A stretch of DNA of 49,014 bases. Source: Bacteroidia bacterium (GTDB lineage Bacteria > Bacteroidota > Bacteroidia > Cytophagales > Cyclobacteriaceae). The notes below the pieces were generated by a model that was not told the origin of the DNA, did no database searches, and was given only the letters and a program-made list of their open reading frames with translations. The DNA is taken from contig JAUIKU010000007.1 of assembly GCA_030430675.1 (NCBI GenBank), forward strand, positions 1 to 49,014, read 5' to 3'. Both the position numbers and the translations under genes were made by a program. Below are positions 40,727-49,014 of this stretch, piece by piece (position 1 is the first letter of the stretch; each line of letters begins with the position of its first letter).

Positions 40727-43700
40727 ATGTTATCAAAGCCATCCCTTTACCAATTGTTATTGGTATTGATTCTCATTAACTGTACCTCTGGTACCAACCA
40801 CCACCCGGAAACCTCAGTTAACGAAGAAGAGTATTTGGCATGGTCAATTGAGGAACGACGAAATCCTGAAAATGCCACGGCTTCCTTTGAGTTAGCCCAG
40901 GGTACCGATATCGCTTTGTTTGCCTCAGAGCCCATGGTAGTTAACCCGACAAACATAGATATCGATCATAGGGGTCGGGTGTGGGTGCTGGAATCACCTA
41001 ACTATGGCAGACCCAGGGACCAGCGTTTACCGGGAGGAGGCAGGATTACCATTCTGGAGGATACCGATGGTGATGGCAGGGCGGACCACAGCAAGTTGTT
41101 CTATCAGGGAGAGGACGTGGAGACAGCCCTGGGTATTGCGGTGCTGGGAGAAAAGATATACGTAACCCGCAGCCCGAATCTGTTGGTTTTTACCGATGCA
41201 AATGGAGACGATCAGCCAGACTCCAAAGAAATACTGTTGACAGGTATGGGAAGCCCGGGAGACCATTCAGCACATGCGCTGGTATTTGGACCGGATGGCA
41301 AGTTTTACTGGAATATGGGGAACTATGCGGGCCCGGTTCAGGATCCGGACGGTACAACTATTATCGATAAGATGGGCAACCCGGTAGCGCAGTACGGGGA
41401 GCACTATTTGGGGGGAATGGTATTCCGGTGTAATCCCGATTTCACAGAGTTCGAGGTTCTGGCCCATAACTTTAGAAACAACTATGAGGTGACAGTTGAT
41501 TCATATGGCAATATGTGGCAGTCGGACAATGATGACGATGGCAACAAATCTGTCCGCATCAACTATGTAATGGAATTTGGCAACTATGGCTACCTGGATG
41601 AGATCACCAGGCAGGGCTGGGGGGCTTATCGAACCAATCTGGAAAAACAAATACCGCGACGCCACTGGCATCAGAACGACCCGGGAGTGGTACCCAATCT
41701 GCTGATTACAGGTGCGGGTTCACCTACGGGCATTACCGTCTATGAAGGAGAATTATTGCCACCGGAATTCAGAGGCCAGGTACTCCATACCGATGCCGGC
41801 CCTAATGTGGCCCGCGCCTACCCTGTAGCCAAGTCGGGTGCCGGTTACACTGCCACTATGCTTAATTTGGCTAAAACGGATTTGGATCAGTGGTTTCGGC
41901 CCACCGATATCGCGGTGGCACCGGATGGATCGTTGTTTATTGCTGACTGGTACGACCCTCTGGTTGGGGGCGCCGCCGCCGGTGAATTTGAAAAAGGGAG
42001 AATTTTTAGGGTAGCCCCTGATATAACCCAGTATCGTTTCCCGGAAAGAGATTGCTCCGTGTTATCAGGAGCCATGGAAGCCATAAAAAGCCCCAATATG
42101 GCAACCCGTTATCTGGCCTGGAACACTATTCATTCCCAGGCGGAGGAAGCAGAGAAAGCTCTGCTGGAACTTTTTCAAAGTGAAAACCCTGTTTACCGGG
42201 CGCGAGCCCTTTGGTTATTGGGTAAAATTCCCAGTAAAGAACTTAAATATCTCGATCTGGGGCTGGCAGACGAGAATCCTGATATCCGGGTTACTGCGGT
42301 GAGGCTGGCCAGGCAGATAGCGGTCGATTTCCTGGAAATTGCCGGTAAACTGTCACAAGACCCGGCGGTGGAGGTTCGAAGGGAACTGGCTATCGGGTTG
42401 CACGCTTTCAATTCGAGAGCTGCAGCAGAAGTATGGGCCGATTTGGCTTTGCAGCACAATCCCGGAGATCGCTGGTACCTGGAAGCTCTGGGCATTGGAG
42501 CAGCCAATAACTGGACAAAATGTCTTCAGGCCTGGAAAGACCGGAGAGAAGGCAGGGACCTCACCGCAGCTGACAGAGATATAATCTGGAGGTCTCGTGC
42601 CCCCGAGACGCTGAACCTTTTGTCGGGGCTTATTGCCGATCCATCAACTGGGGAGGAGGAACGACTGCGGTTGTTCAGGTCATTCGATTTCTTGAGTTTC
42701 GATCAAAAGAATGATGTATTGATCGGTCTTTTGGAAGGAGATCATCCCGAGCAGAACCAGATCAGAGTACTGGCTTTGCAGCATATAGACCCGGAGTCCG
42801 CGCACATGACCAGCCAACTGAAAGCTTCCATCGACAAAGCGCTGGACCAGGTGTGGGAAACGCCTGAGTATATCAATCTGGTCAGTAGATTTGATTTAAT
42901 AGACAAGACCCCGGAACTACTTGAACTAACTATTGCTCATCCAGGGGAAGACATCGGCATCGAGGCCTCTAAGGTTATCCTTAATCAATTCGAAAATGCT
43001 ACCATCATAACCCAAGCTTTGAGCAGGAATCAGCAAAATGCACTGGACATAATTGCCTGTATTCAAAGCCATGGAGGTTCGAAGCCTTCCTTGGATATAA
43101 TGCGGGAAGTGGTGTTGGATCAACGGTATGACATGGAGGTACGTAAAGCAGCGGTGTTGGGGCTGGGCAAAAGCTGGCCGGGAGAAACTGTGCTTCTGGA
43201 GTGTGTGAAAGCGGATTCGTTTGAGCGGAATGAGTTAGGCCCGGTAGCAGGCAGTGTATTATTCAATGTATACCGCAGGGAGCTGCAGAAAGAGGCGGCC
43301 GAATACCTGGAGCAGCCCGGTTCATCACAAGGGGCGCCTTTACCTCCCATCCGCACACTGGTGGCCAGTACCGGGAATACAAAAAATGGCAGGCAAACTT
43401 TTGATACTTATTGTAAAACCTGTCACGTGGTGCAGGATGACGGCACGAATTTCGGCCCGGCATTAACGGAAATTGGCAATAAACTTTCCAGAGAGGGCTT
43501 ATTCCGGGCCATTATTTTTCCCAATGAGGGAATTAATCACGGTTATCATGGCTGGCTGGTTAAATTAAAAGATGGCACTAATACCGTTGGGATTCTTGAG
43601 TCTGAAACCCCTGAATTTATTGAGATCCGGTTGATGGGTGGCGTGAGGAATAAAATTATGCGCAGTGACATCGAAAGTATGGAAGAAAGCTCACAATCAC

Positions 43701-43783
43701 TGATGCCGAATTTATCAACTACCATGAGTGAAGAGCAGCTGGTAGACCTGGTAGCATACCTGAGTAGCCTGAAAGCTGGTTAA
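40727..43783 (+). CDS. PVC-type heme-binding dehydrogenase-like lipoprotein
   Basis: About 1018 residues from the chosen ATG. An in-frame TTG 51 bases upstream would give 1035, but MLSKPSLYQLLLVLILINC is a better lipoprotein signal with nothing before it. Residues 60-430 form a beta-propeller-like membrane-bound dehydrogenase domain (VWVLESPNYG, EDTDGDGRADHSKLFYQG, SLFIADWYDPLVGG). The middle holds HEAT-like helical repeats. The C-terminal 130 residues hold a c-type cytochrome motif CKTCH (about 896-900), followed by FGPALTEIGNKLSREGLF, a TIGR02603-like heme domain. Expected at the outer membrane or periplasm as an oxidoreductase of sugars or related compounds. Follows the AraC gene. Confidence 0.88.
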   Translation: MLSKPSLYQLLLVLILINCTSGTNHHPETSVNEEEYLAWSIEERRNPENATASFELAQGTDIALFASEPMVVNPTNIDIDHRGRVWVLESPNYGRPRDQRLPGGGRITILEDTDGDGRADHSKLFYQGEDVETALGIAVLGEKIYVTRSPNLLVFTDANGDDQPDSKEILLTGMGSPGDHSAHALVFGPDGKFYWNMGNYAGPVQDPDGTTIIDKMGNPVAQYGEHYLGGMVFRCNPDFTEFEVLAHNFRNNYEVTVDSYGNMWQSDNDDDGNKSVRINYVMEFGNYGYLDEITRQGWGAYRTNLEKQIPRRHWHQNDPGVVPNLLITGAGSPTGITVYEGELLPPEFRGQVLHTDAGPNVARAYPVAKSGAGYTATMLNLAKTDLDQWFRPTDIAVAPDGSLFIADWYDPLVGGAAAGEFEKGRIFRVAPDITQYRFPERDCSVLSGAMEAIKSPNMATRYLAWNTIHSQAEEAEKALLELFQSENPVYRARALWLLGKIPSKELKYLDLGLADENPDIRVTAVRLARQIAVDFLEIAGKLSQDPAVEVRRELAIGLHAFNSRAAAEVWADLALQHNPGDRWYLEALGIGAANNWTKCLQAWKDRREGRDLTAADRDIIWRSRAPETLNLLSGLIADPSTGEEERLRLFRSFDFLSFDQKNDVLIGLLEGDHPEQNQIRVLALQHIDPESAHMTSQLKASIDKALDQVWETPEYINLVSRFDLIDKTPELLELTIAHPGEDIGIEASKVILNQFENATIITQALSRNQQNALDIIACIQSHGGSKPSLDIMREVVLDQRYDMEVRKAAVLGLGKSWPGETVLLECVKADSFERNELGPVAGSVLFNVYRRELQKEAAEYLEQPGSSQGAPLPPIRTLVASTGNTKNGRQTFDTYCKTCHVVQDDGTNFGPALTEIGNKLSREGLFRAIIFPNEGINHGYHGWLVKLKDGTNTVGILESETPEFIEIRLMGGVRNKIMRSDIESMEESSQSLMPNLSTTMSEEQLVDLVAYLSSLKAG

Positions 43784-43790
43784 GCAAACC

Positions 43791-45293
43791 TTACTCTCCC
43801 CGTGAAATCCGATCAAATATATTCTTGGTCATTTGCTGTACACGCTGGTCGTTTTTTCTGAAATCGATGGTTCGTTCAGTGAATAGTCCTTTAGGGTTTT
43901 GCGGATAGGGAAAACCTGGCGGGGTAGACAAAAGCATATTCCACCAGCAGGTAGCGGCGTTGAAAACGAAATTCCCTTTAGGGGTTTCGTAATAGGTGGC
44001 GGCATAAAAGTTACCGGAATCCGGCTCGAACATACTCCCGGTAGCCAAAACCTGAAGTCCATCAATATCTCCCAAAGGATAGCCGTGATATTCCCAACCC
44101 ACCAGGTCGGGGATAACATCTCCCTGTTTCATTCCGGTGCCCCGGAAGATCCAGTGATCCGGTTGTTCGCATCTCCAATCGGCCAGACCCACGCCGTACG
44201 AAGTGGCCCCCATCAACTGGTTTTCATCGGGGAACCATTCGATCCGCCCGAAAACCCGGTCGGCTGTCCCCGATGTGCTTGACTTTAAACCAATTCTTCC
44301 GAAAACGGAATTACCTCCCAGGAACAAAAGATTAAGTCCTCGATCCCTGGCGGCGGATACATTATCGAACATTTGCCCGGTCCAGTATTCATCATGTCCC
44401 ACCGACAAGAAACCCTTTGCCCTGTCGAGGGTTTGGCCATTTCCATGAGTATCTAAATTGGAAATATAAGTGACGTCGTATCCCTGTGACTCCATCCAGA
44501 AAGCCAGTGGAAATTCCCAAAGCAGGAATTCACCGGATCCGTAGGTCAATGGCATCAGACCTGCCGGCAAGCTGTTCATATAAGATCCATAGGGCCTGTC
44601 AAAACTGACGTCCGCGCCTACCCTGACATGCCAGGGATTGTGATTATCCGTTCCCTCATAAGTCCAATCGTAAAGGGACCGCCATTCAGGCCAACGGTTA
44701 TAAGATTGCCAGGTGAGGTCAGAACACTGAAAAATGAAGTCGGCAGGGCGGTTATCCCTAACAATAAACACAACATAGGATTGCAGTCCACTGCTTATCG
44801 CGGTCATTTTACCCAGGTAAACTCCACTGATCCAGTGATCGGGAATCTCAATTTCGAAACCCGGCTCCCAATTGCATTCAATCAGTTGGTTATTTCCATC
44901 TTCGGGAACCGGTTGGGTCATGCCCTCGAAGGGACCCAATGTAGCTATGCTGCGTGCCCCTGTGCCCTGGTAATACCCCATACGGAAAATCTCCACCTGG
45001 TATGCAGATGGCGGATCGGTACTGACAAATACCTCCAGCACATCCCCGGCCTCAACGCTGGTGGCGGAACAATACCCTTCGATAGGTTTACTGCGACAAA
45101 GAAACATTTCAGGATAAGGCTCAGTAATTCCACAAGTGTCAGTCACAGTACTGGTGAGCATCCAGTCGGTGGTGCCGGTCTTATTGTTTTCCTCAACAAT
45201 GAGATTTTGGGATAAGGTATTATGTGGTGAATTGCAATTGCAGATCACCATTGCCAAGAATACTGTGGTACCAATTTGTAAAAGGGATTTCAT
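43791..45293 (-). CDS. N,N-dimethylformamidase beta-subunit-like lipoprotein
   Basis: 500 residues with a lipoprotein-like signal (CNCNS). The body matches the dimethylformamidase large-subunit-like family: VSTDPPSAYQVEIFRMGYY in the beta-sandwich part, then DLTWQSYNRWPEW and YDVTYISNLDTHG leading to SVGHDEYWTGQM, and VFNAATCWWNMLL near the end. The metal site of the real enzyme uses Tyr/Glu residues, and the HDEYW segment fits. Most members are not shown to act on formamides, so substrate assignment would be a guess. It converges with the heme protein gene (7 bases) and lies 19 bases after an amidohydrolase gene on the same strand. Confidence 0.82.
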   Translation of the reverse strand: MKSLLQIGTTVFLAMVICNCNSPHNTLSQNLIVEENNKTGTTDWMLTSTVTDTCGITEPYPEMFLCRSKPIEGYCSATSVEAGDVLEVFVSTDPPSAYQVEIFRMGYYQGTGARSIATLGPFEGMTQPVPEDGNNQLIECNWEPGFEIEIPDHWISGVYLGKMTAISSGLQSYVVFIVRDNRPADFIFQCSDLTWQSYNRWPEWRSLYDWTYEGTDNHNPWHVRVGADVSFDRPYGSYMNSLPAGLMPLTYGSGEFLLWEFPLAFWMESQGYDVTYISNLDTHGNGQTLDRAKGFLSVGHDEYWTGQMFDNVSAARDRGLNLLFLGGNSVFGRIGLKSSTSGTADRVFGRIEWFPDENQLMGATSYGVGLADWRCEQPDHWIFRGTGMKQGDVIPDLVGWEYHGYPLGDIDGLQVLATGSMFEPDSGNFYAATYYETPKGNFVFNAATCWWNMLLSTPPGFPYPQNPKGLFTERTIDFRKNDQRVQQMTKNIFDRISRGE

Positions 45294-45312
45294 CCAGAAC
45301 GTTGATTATTGA

Positions 45313-46596
45313 TCATGGCTGATCCTTATAAATTACTCCATCCTTCATAACAAAAATTACCTGTAGCATATTATTGATGTCCCGGACGGGATCACCGGTT
45401 ACAGCCACCAGATCAGCCAGTTTTCCCACTTCAATACTGCCAAGCTGTTCGGTTACACCCAGGAGTTCCGCAGTGACCCAGGTGGCAGATCGAATGGCCT
45501 CCATTGGTGGCATACCATTATCTACCATATATATAAATTCTTTGGCATTTTCACCATGAGGTGATACCCCGGTATCGGTACCAAAAGCGATTTTCACTCC
45601 TTTTTTATAGGCAGACTCAAAAGTGCTTTTCATAACCTGACCAACTTCCAGGGCCTTGGTCGCCACTACCTCCGGGTAGTACCCTGGAACCCTGGCCTTT
45701 TCACTTACGAACATTCCGGCAGCAATGGTAGGAACGTAGTAGGTGCCATTCTCAACCATTAGATCCATTACCTCTTTGGTCATGAAAGTTCCGTGCTCAA
45801 TAGAAGTAACTCCCGCCAATACCGCTCTTTTCATCCCTTCAGCACCATGGGCATGAGCTGCTACGTGCATATTATAGTCATTTGCGGTATTTACAATAGC
45901 CTCGATTTCTTCCATGGTGAATTGGGGATTTTGTCCACTGGAAGCCAGGCTCAACACTCCTCCGGTAGCGGTTATCTTGATCAAATTGGCACCTTGCTTG
46001 TAGCGGTATCTCACTGCTTTCACGGCTTCTTCAGGGCCGTTGATTACGCCTGCCGCAGGACCTGCGTCAAAAGTGAGATCGGAGCGTAAACCGTTGGATG
46101 GGTCGGCATGCCCACCGGTAGTAGCAATACTCTTGCCCGAGGTATGGACCCTGGGGCCTTTTGCCCACCCCTGTTCGATGGCTTTTGACAGCGAAATATT
46201 TACACCGGAGCCTCCCAAATCCCTTACCGTGGTGAAGCCTGCCATCAATGTTCTCTCGGAGTATACTGCTGCGCGAAACGCCAGGTCTTCTTTGTTCAGT
46301 GTGAACCTTTCCAGGTAGGCACTGGGGCTTGATTCAAACTCAAGGTGTACATGCATATCCATTAAGCCTGGCAATAAGGTGTGTGATCTTAGGTCGATTA
46401 CTCGGCCATCGGTATCCAGGTAACCCTCTTCAACCGCAACAATTCTATTGCCTTCCACTATTACCGTCATTTCATCTTTCACGGTGGAATTGGCCACGTC
46501 AATAAGCCTTCCGGCATGAATGGTTATTTGCTGTGCGGCCACCTGCTGGCTTAACGACAGGAGAAAGAGCACCAGCAGTTTTTTATAGTGATTCAT
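45313..46596 (-). CDS. secreted metal-dependent amidohydrolase (prolidase/imidazolonepropionase-like)
   Basis: 427 residues with a signal peptide (about 1-21, VAAQ). Metal ligands are seen as LPGLMDMHVHLEFE (HxH), ANLIKITATGG (candidate carboxylated Lys), VAAHAHGAEGM, TSIEHGTFM and IAFGTDTGVSPHG (Asp). This order is that of the binuclear amidohydrolases related to Xaa-Pro dipeptidases and imidazolonepropionase. Probably periplasmic and acting on acylated amino acids or dipeptides. Same strand as the dimethylformamidase-like gene, 19 bases after it in transcription order, and divergent from an M20 peptidase gene across 75 bases. Confidence 0.9.
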   Translation of the reverse strand: MNHYKKLLVLFLLSLSQQVAAQQITIHAGRLIDVANSTVKDEMTVIVEGNRIVAVEEGYLDTDGRVIDLRSHTLLPGLMDMHVHLEFESSPSAYLERFTLNKEDLAFRAAVYSERTLMAGFTTVRDLGGSGVNISLSKAIEQGWAKGPRVHTSGKSIATTGGHADPSNGLRSDLTFDAGPAAGVINGPEEAVKAVRYRYKQGANLIKITATGGVLSLASSGQNPQFTMEEIEAIVNTANDYNMHVAAHAHGAEGMKRAVLAGVTSIEHGTFMTKEVMDLMVENGTYYVPTIAAGMFVSEKARVPGYYPEVVATKALEVGQVMKSTFESAYKKGVKIAFGTDTGVSPHGENAKEFIYMVDNGMPPMEAIRSATWVTAELLGVTEQLGSIEVGKLADLVAVTGDPVRDINNMLQVIFVMKDGVIYKDQP

Positions 46597-46619
46597 TAGT
46601 AATGCGCTGTTAACTGAGG

Positions 46620-46644
46620 AAGATAGGCAAAATTATCCTATCTT
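46620..46644. promoter_or_regulatory. 8-base inverted repeat between divergent hydrolase genes
   Basis: AAGATAGG (46620-46627) pairs with CCTATCTT (46637-46644) with a 9-base spacer, in the 75-base gap separating the two divergent hydrolase genes. It could be an operator shared by both, or a leader hairpin of the plus-strand gene. Confidence 0.4.
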
Positions 46645-46671
46645 TTTCCACATCATATTTATAGAACATTT

Positions 46672-48114
46672 ATGCGCATCATAATCTTTACAGGGTTGTT
46701 AATACTGCCATTTACCTGGGCATATGCCCAGAAAAAAGGAAAAATAGGCAAAAACCAAAAAGCAGTAATTGCCTCTATCGACAGCGACCAGGAAGCTTTA
46801 ATTGCGCTCAGTGATAAAATTTGGTCCTTTGAGGAGGTGGCTTTCAGGGAGGATCGGTCAGCCAAGGCTCTGGCTGATTATGCCGCATCCCGGGGTTTCC
46901 AGGTAAAGACAGGAGTAGCGGAAATGCCTACCGCACTGGTAGCGGAGTTTGGCTCCGGGAAACCGGTTATAGGGATTATGGGAGAATACGATGCTTTACC
47001 GGGCTTGTCACAAAAGACGGTATCGGAAAAGGATCCGGTACACCCGGGAGCCCCAGGCCATGGCTGCGGACACAACTTGTTCGGTACGGCTTCTTTAGGG
47101 GCAGCGGTGGCCATAAAGGAACTAATTGAAAGAGGGGACCTGAAAGGAACTGTTCGTTTCTATGGGACACCGGCAGAGGAAAAATTCTTTGGTAAGCTTT
47201 GGATGATAAGGGCGGGATTGTTTGATGATGTGGATGTGATGATGGACTGGCATCCGGGAGCCAAAACCGAAGCACATGTGCAAAGCTCGTTGGCACTGGT
47301 TGATTTCATGGTGGAGTTCTACGGCCAGGCTGCCCATGGAGCATCGGATCCCTGGAACGGACGTAGCGCCGGCGATGCACTGGAGTTGTATACCAATGGT
47401 ATTAATTACCTCAGAGAACACGTAAGGCCCTCAGTAAGAATGCATTATCATATTCAAGATGCTGGCAAGGTGGTCAACGTGGTACCGGACTATGCCAGGA
47501 TCATGGTAAGGGTGCGGGATTCAGACCGGGAAGGTATGCAACTGGTATGGAAGCGAGTGGAAGAGATGGCGGAGGGAGCGGCCATCATGGCCAATGTCGA
47601 TTACCAGGTTTCTCTAATATCAGGGATTCATGAGGTACTGGTCAACCGCACCGGGGGAGCACAGATGCAAAAGAACCTGGAATACCTGGGCCCTATAATC
47701 TACACGGCGGAAGAGGTAGAATTTGCCAGGCAGATTCAAAAAGCCACCGGTAAGGAAGAGGTTGGGCTGGATGCCAGTATCAATCCACTGAGGGCAACAG
47801 AAGAACATCCCTCCGGAGGCTCCACAGATGTTGGTGATGTCAGCTTTGTGGTGCCCACCGTTAGGTTGAGTGTAACCACTGCACCAGCCGATACTCCCTG
47901 GCATTCCTGGGCCGTAGTGGCTTGTAGCGGTATGTCTATTGGCCATAAGGGTTTGCTGTACGCAGCCAAGACACTGGGCATGACCATGGTAGACCTTTTC
48001 GAAGATGAGAAATTGCGGCAGGAGGTGCGCGAAGAATTCCTGGAGCGAAAGGGAGATTATGTTTATCAGGGAATGTTGCCGGAGGGACCGCCACCCCTGG
48101 AGTATGCCGATTAA
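46672..48114 (+). CDS. secreted M20-family amidohydrolase (AbgB-like)
   Basis: 480 residues with a signal peptide (about 1-18, AYAQ). Metallopeptidase/amidase features: GIMGEYDALPGLSQ, APGHGCGHNLFGTASL (HGCGHN metal motif), YGTPAEEKFFGK (Glu pair) and STDVGDVSFVVPT in the second half. The dimerisation domain lies near residues 205-320 (GQAAHGASDPWNGRSA). Closest in form to the aminobenzoyl-glutamate hydrolase subunit B group, which cleave N-acyl amino acids. Together with the divergent secreted amidohydrolase it suggests extracytoplasmic recovery of acyl amino acids. The exact substrate is not deducible. Confidence 0.9.
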   Translation: MRIIIFTGLLILPFTWAYAQKKGKIGKNQKAVIASIDSDQEALIALSDKIWSFEEVAFREDRSAKALADYAASRGFQVKTGVAEMPTALVAEFGSGKPVIGIMGEYDALPGLSQKTVSEKDPVHPGAPGHGCGHNLFGTASLGAAVAIKELIERGDLKGTVRFYGTPAEEKFFGKLWMIRAGLFDDVDVMMDWHPGAKTEAHVQSSLALVDFMVEFYGQAAHGASDPWNGRSAGDALELYTNGINYLREHVRPSVRMHYHIQDAGKVVNVVPDYARIMVRVRDSDREGMQLVWKRVEEMAEGAAIMANVDYQVSLISGIHEVLVNRTGGAQMQKNLEYLGPIIYTAEEVEFARQIQKATGKEEVGLDASINPLRATEEHPSGGSTDVGDVSFVVPTVRLSVTTAPADTPWHSWAVVACSGMSIGHKGLLYAAKTLGMTMVDLFEDEKLRQEVREEFLERKGDYVYQGMLPEGPPPLEYAD

Positions 48115-48123
48115 ATTTTGAAT

Positions 48124-48172
48124 GTCGAACGTCGAACGTCGAACGTCGAACGTCGAATGTCGAACGCCGAAA
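48124..48172. repeat. tandem heptamer GTCGAAC repeats, 7 units
   Basis: Seven in-phase heptamers from 48124: GTCGAAC four times, GTCGAAT, GTCGAAC and GCCGAAA, with a partial unit TTTGAAT before them. Located 10 bases after the M20 gene stop. The rest of the gap to 48368 shows nothing else recognisable. Confidence 0.85.
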
Positions 48173-48367
48173 GCTTCCCGGCCCGGGCGAGATATAACAA
48201 TGAATGATGCAATAGTTTTTGGTTTAAGCACTGCCATCAGCTAAAACCTAAGAACTGAACAATTTAAAACTGCTCCTAAACATTACACGGGTTACCCAGA
48301 TCCTGAATTACCACGGATAAGCCCTGTCTGATTCACTAATTTGCTACTTCATTTATCACCGTGAATT

Positions 48368-49014
48368 ATGAAAAAGGCCCTGAATTGTTTGCTGGCAGTA
48401 CTTTTTGTCATTGTCCTGACCGTTGAGGTCAAGGCCCAGAAATTCCATGTCGGGGTTACCACCGGCGTTAACACTACTTTCTTACTGGACAAAGGTCTGG
48501 CAGATGATCCCCGGTACAATGCTACTTACACTTACTCATTTTCGCCGGTAGGATTGGCTGGTGGGGTAGATTTCAGCCCTAAATTCGGCTTACAACTGGA
48601 GACTATCCTGACCAACCAGGAGCAGATTTATGAAGTGATCGACGTGGCGAAAACCGTAGTGGGAGAAAGACACATCGATTTACAATCCATCAATATCCCA
48701 CTGTTGTTTAAATTTATGAGCGGAGGCAGTAGCCGGGCCCGAATGAATTTTTCGCTGGGCCCTCAACTAGCCATCCTGACCAAAGGAACTGAAACACTGG
48801 AATATGCAGCTTCGACCCAGCAGATCCCCAGTAGTGTAGCCATTCCGGCGGGTGCCATCGAGAACGGAGATGGAACCTACCAGGTGCCGGATCAACCCAA
48901 AACGGAACTACTTAGTATATCCGCAGAAAACTCTCTGGCGGAGTTTAAGAAAACCCAGGTACAGTTTGCTGCCAATTTAGGGGCAGACATAGATCTGACC
49001 AGCAACCTGTATCT
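48368..49014 (+). CDS. outer-membrane beta-barrel protein, truncated by window end
   Basis: The first 215 residues or so of a protein with a signal peptide (about 1-23, VKAQ) and alternating short strands: FHVGVTTGVNTTFLLD, SFSPVGLAGGVDFSPKFGLQLE, SINIPLLFKFMSGG and RMNFSLGPQLAIL. This is the pattern of small Bacteroidota porin-like or PorT-like barrel proteins with an outer-membrane barrel of 8-12 strands. The frame is still open at the window edge. No catalytic motif is present. It is probably an independent gene downstream of the GTCGAAC repeat tract. Confidence 0.8.
   Translation, partial: MKKALNCLLAVLFVIVLTVEVKAQKFHVGVTTGVNTTFLLDKGLADDPRYNATYTYSFSPVGLAGGVDFSPKFGLQLETILTNQEQIYEVIDVAKTVVGERHIDLQSINIPLLFKFMSGGSSRARMNFSLGPQLAILTKGTETLEYAASTQQIPSSVAIPAGAIENGDGTYQVPDQPKTELLSISAENSLAEFKKTQVQFAANLGADIDLTSNLY

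Overview
The window looks like a chromosomal segment of a Bacteroidota bacterium, probably of the Cytophagales type. The evidence is the Bacteroidota promoter form TTG-N19-TAnnTTTG in front of tRNA-Gly and in the 39.6-39.8 kb divergent region, a TonB-dependent receptor with an N-terminal carboxypeptidase-regulatory-like domain, many secreted or lipobox proteins, cupin-AraC regulators, and intergenic DNA built from heptanucleotide repeats. No insertion sequence, CRISPR array, phage gene or rRNA was seen.

Layout. 1-3.7 kb: a catabolic operon (ROK kinase cut by the window edge, SDR, Gfo/Idh/MocA oxidoreductase) divergent from a cupin-AraC regulator. 3.7-5.8 kb: an unknown protein, a heptamer-repeat tract, tRNA-Gly(GCC), tRNA-Leu(UAA) and small ORFs. 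5.9-26.1 kb: a two-armed nonribosomal peptide cluster. 26.1-31.8 kb: isoaspartyl methyltransferase, amidohydrolase, DUF2459 protein, a frameshifted photolyase-like gene and an SDR-DUF2867 protein. 32-40.7 kb: SulP anion transporter, MFS transporter, a CHK-motif lipoprotein, an alkaline-phosphatase-superfamily enzyme, a small secreted protein and a second cupin-AraC regulator. 40.7-49 kb: a PVC-type c-heme dehydrogenase-like lipoprotein, a dimethylformamidase-beta-like lipoprotein, two metal-dependent amidohydrolases and the start of an outer-membrane barrel protein.

The centrepiece is the NRPS cluster. The plus-strand arm encodes an ornithine cyclodeaminase (proline supply), a TonB-dependent receptor, an acyl-CoA-dehydrogenase-like prolyl-PCP oxidase, a stand-alone prolyl-AMP-ligase-like A domain, a free PCP, and a C-A-PCP protein. 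The A domain of that last protein is interrupted between motifs A8 and A9 by about 345 residues carrying a zinc ribbon (CxxC...CxxC), an ATP-pyrophosphatase PP-loop (SGGKDS) and a CNGC motif with a later cysteine. Its specificity code, read by eye, is almost exactly that of asparagine. The minus-strand arm encodes an ABC exporter, a HupE/UreJ-type membrane protein, a C-A-PCP protein and a C-PCP-TE protein that has no A domain and has a cysteine in the nucleophile position of the thioesterase. A Sfp-type PPTase lies convergent at the end.

Proposed logic (inference): ornithine -> proline -> pyrrole-2-carboxyl-PCP -> pyrrolyl-Asn with ATP-dependent modification (possibly sulfur transfer to a thioamide or thiocarboxylate, or amidation) -> second residue -> release by an atypical Cys thioesterase. 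The TonB receptor, HupE-like protein and exporter together suggest a secreted and re-imported metal-binding compound. I know of interrupted A domains carrying methyltransferases, oxygenases or ketoreductases, but I do not recall one carrying a PP-loop enzyme, so this is the strongest candidate for something undescribed.
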